64,000 nt of DNA from CAZRUA01 sp964603125. GTDB lineage: Bacteria; Bacteroidota; Bacteroidia; B-17B0; Aurantibacillaceae. Below the pieces are notes generated by a model. It worked only from the letters and a program-made list of their open reading frames with translations, made no database searches and was not told where the DNA came from. Made by a program: the position numbers and the translations under genes. The DNA is taken from the NCBI GenBank assembly GCA_964603125.1, contig CAZRUA010000003.1, positions 13,285 through 77,284 of the forward strand, written 5' to 3'. This document shows positions 63,167 to 64,000 of the stretch, piece after piece (the first letter of the stretch is position 1; each line of letters starts with the position of its first letter).

Positions 63167-64000
63167 TTGCAATTGCTTAAGAAATTTCCATATCGTATAA
63201 CTTATATATTCGGTTTGCTATTATTAGCAGCGGCTTTGCCTTTGGGTAAGTTTTTTATGAGTGTTGCGCAGTTTGTAATTCTTGGAAGTTGGCTTTTAGA
63301 CTGGGATTGGAAGAGCAAATGGGAAAGATTAAAGGCGAACAAGATATTTGTACCAATTTTTCTATTTTACTTAGTAGTTATAATTGGAGTATTTTATTCG
63401 GAAAATAAGCATGAGGCCTTGCGCGAGTTGAAAGTGAAATTGCCTTTGTTAGTGATTCCGGTTTTGATGCTGACATCAGCTCCATTAAGCAAAAAAGAGT
63501 TTCATTTAACACTAAAGATATTTGTGTCGGCTGTGGCAGTTGCTTGTTTGTTCAGTATTGCGGCATATCTTGGTTTCACTAAAAGGAAAATCACAAATTA
63601 TCGTGACATCTCAGTGTTCAATTCACACATACGATTTGCACTTTGTATTGTTATGTCAATTTGTATTGCCATTTACTTGGCTTGGCAAAACAATAAAACT
63701 CTGTCTTGGCTTGTGTTTATATTACATATTTGTTTAGGTGCATTTGTATTGGTTTTACTTCAATCCATTTCTGGATTTATCATACTTTCTTGCGTGTTTG
63801 TATCTTATATTATTTGGTTGCTTATAAAAAAGGCACGTACAACATTACGTGTAATTGTGATGTTATTAGTTGTTATTCTTGTTTACCAGACTTACAGTAT
63901 ATTTAAGTATGAATACAAAGTTGTTGAATCTGTTAATCCTATTGATCTTTCAAAGCTTGAGACAAAGACGGTAAATGGAAGCCCTTACTTTCATAATTTA
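63167..64000 (+). CDS. O-antigen ligase/polymerase-like membrane protein, 3' end outside window
   Basis: The frame is open from a stop at 63164-63166 to the last base, 278 codons, and runs off the window. The start is probably TTG at 63167 or 63173 (LLKKFPYRITYIFG); an ATG at 63260 is too far in. About eight hydrophobic helices are visible (for example IFVPIFLFYLVVIIGVFYSEN, LPLLVIPVLMLTSAPL, FNSHIRFALCIVMSICIAIYL and GAFVLVLLQSISGFIILSCVFVSYIIWLL). The YSENKHEALRELKVKLPLLVIPVLM stretch resembles the Wzy/WaaL O-antigen ligase family. A glycan polymerase or ligase is inferred; the diagnostic periplasmic loop is not yet reached. Confidence 0.78.
   Translation, partial: MQLLKKFPYRITYIFGLLLLAAALPLGKFFMSVAQFVILGSWLLDWDWKSKWERLKANKIFVPIFLFYLVVIIGVFYSENKHEALRELKVKLPLLVIPVLMLTSAPLSKKEFHLTLKIFVSAVAVACLFSIAAYLGFTKRKITNYRDISVFNSHIRFALCIVMSICIAIYLAWQNNKTLSWLVFILHICLGAFVLVLLQSISGFIILSCVFVSYIIWLLIKKARTTLRVIVMLLVVILVYQTYSIFKYEYKVVESVNPIDLSKLETKTVNGSPYFHNL

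Noticed and set aside
63522..63906. Two short plus-strand frames near the window end
   Set aside because: They are out-of-frame readings of the O-antigen-ligase-like gene that is open from 63167 to the end.
1..64000. tRNA, rRNA, CRISPR array or complete insertion sequence
   Set aside because: No T-loop-type GGTTCGAATCC sequence, no regularly spaced direct repeats and no transposase motif were seen by eye.

Overview
The window is an AT-rich chromosomal segment from a member of the Bacteroidota; the order cannot be fixed from the sequence alone. The evidence is consistent. Several secreted proteins end in type IX secretion (T9SS) sorting domains. Lipoproteins follow Bacteroidota-style signals. 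Starts lack Shine-Dalgarno sequences. At least six intergenic regions carry the Bacteroidota promoter pattern TTTG (or TTG) followed 17-21 bases later by TAnnTTTG. No rRNA, tRNA, CRISPR array or complete insertion sequence was seen.

Layout. 0-9.5 kb: the 3' part of a giant lamin-tail repeat protein, a membrane hydrolase-like protein, a small unknown protein, a pentaheme cytochrome with a T9SS tail, RecX, an MFS transporter and a metallo-beta-lactamase-fold hydrolase. 9.7-18.2 kb: a ~2450-residue TPR/PD40/coiled-coil/triple-SPOR protein, then ClpS and an M48 lipoprotein protease. 18.2-24.8 kb: T9SS cargo, acyl-CoA dehydrogenase, AnmK, a FluC fluoride channel, YceI and a carboxypeptidase-regulatory-like protein. 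24.8-29.2 kb: an MBOAT acyltransferase with two SGNH hydrolases, probably one polysaccharide O-acylation operon. 29.4-39.1 kb: a leftward envelope block with a duplicated-domain lipoprotein, a CAP/OmpA-like fusion, a MauG/MbnH-like diheme protein with an MbnP-like partner, DUF4286, DUF4139, a TPR protein and a coiled-coil lipoprotein. 39.4-43 kb: a 1204-residue T9SS adhesin-like protein.

43.0-47.4 kb is the accessory part. It opens with about 750 bases of non-coding DNA holding four CCGCGG-centred palindromes and a ~60-base imperfect palindrome. Seven small leftward genes of unknown function follow, the last four in a tight operon. 47.4-64 kb returns to core-like content: a T9SS type B protein, a phosphodiesterase-like lipoprotein, HutI, RDD and thioredoxin-like proteins, a DUF2339/DUF3999-like membrane pair with an upstream HTH/coiled-coil protein, a GyrI-like protein, a class A beta-lactamase-like serine hydrolase, fumarylacetoacetase, GltX, an RlmI-like methyltransferase, and the 5' part of an O-antigen-ligase-like gene cut by the window end.

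Functionally the window is dominated by cell-envelope and surface proteins, interleaved with housekeeping genes. The most unusual items are the giant SPOR protein with at least six diverged helical-hairpin modules, the MbnP/MbnH-like pair, the T9SS-tailed multiheme cytochrome, the CAP/OmpA fusion, and the palindrome-rich accessory locus with its orphan four-gene operon. All functional statements rest on motif recognition by eye; no database search was run.
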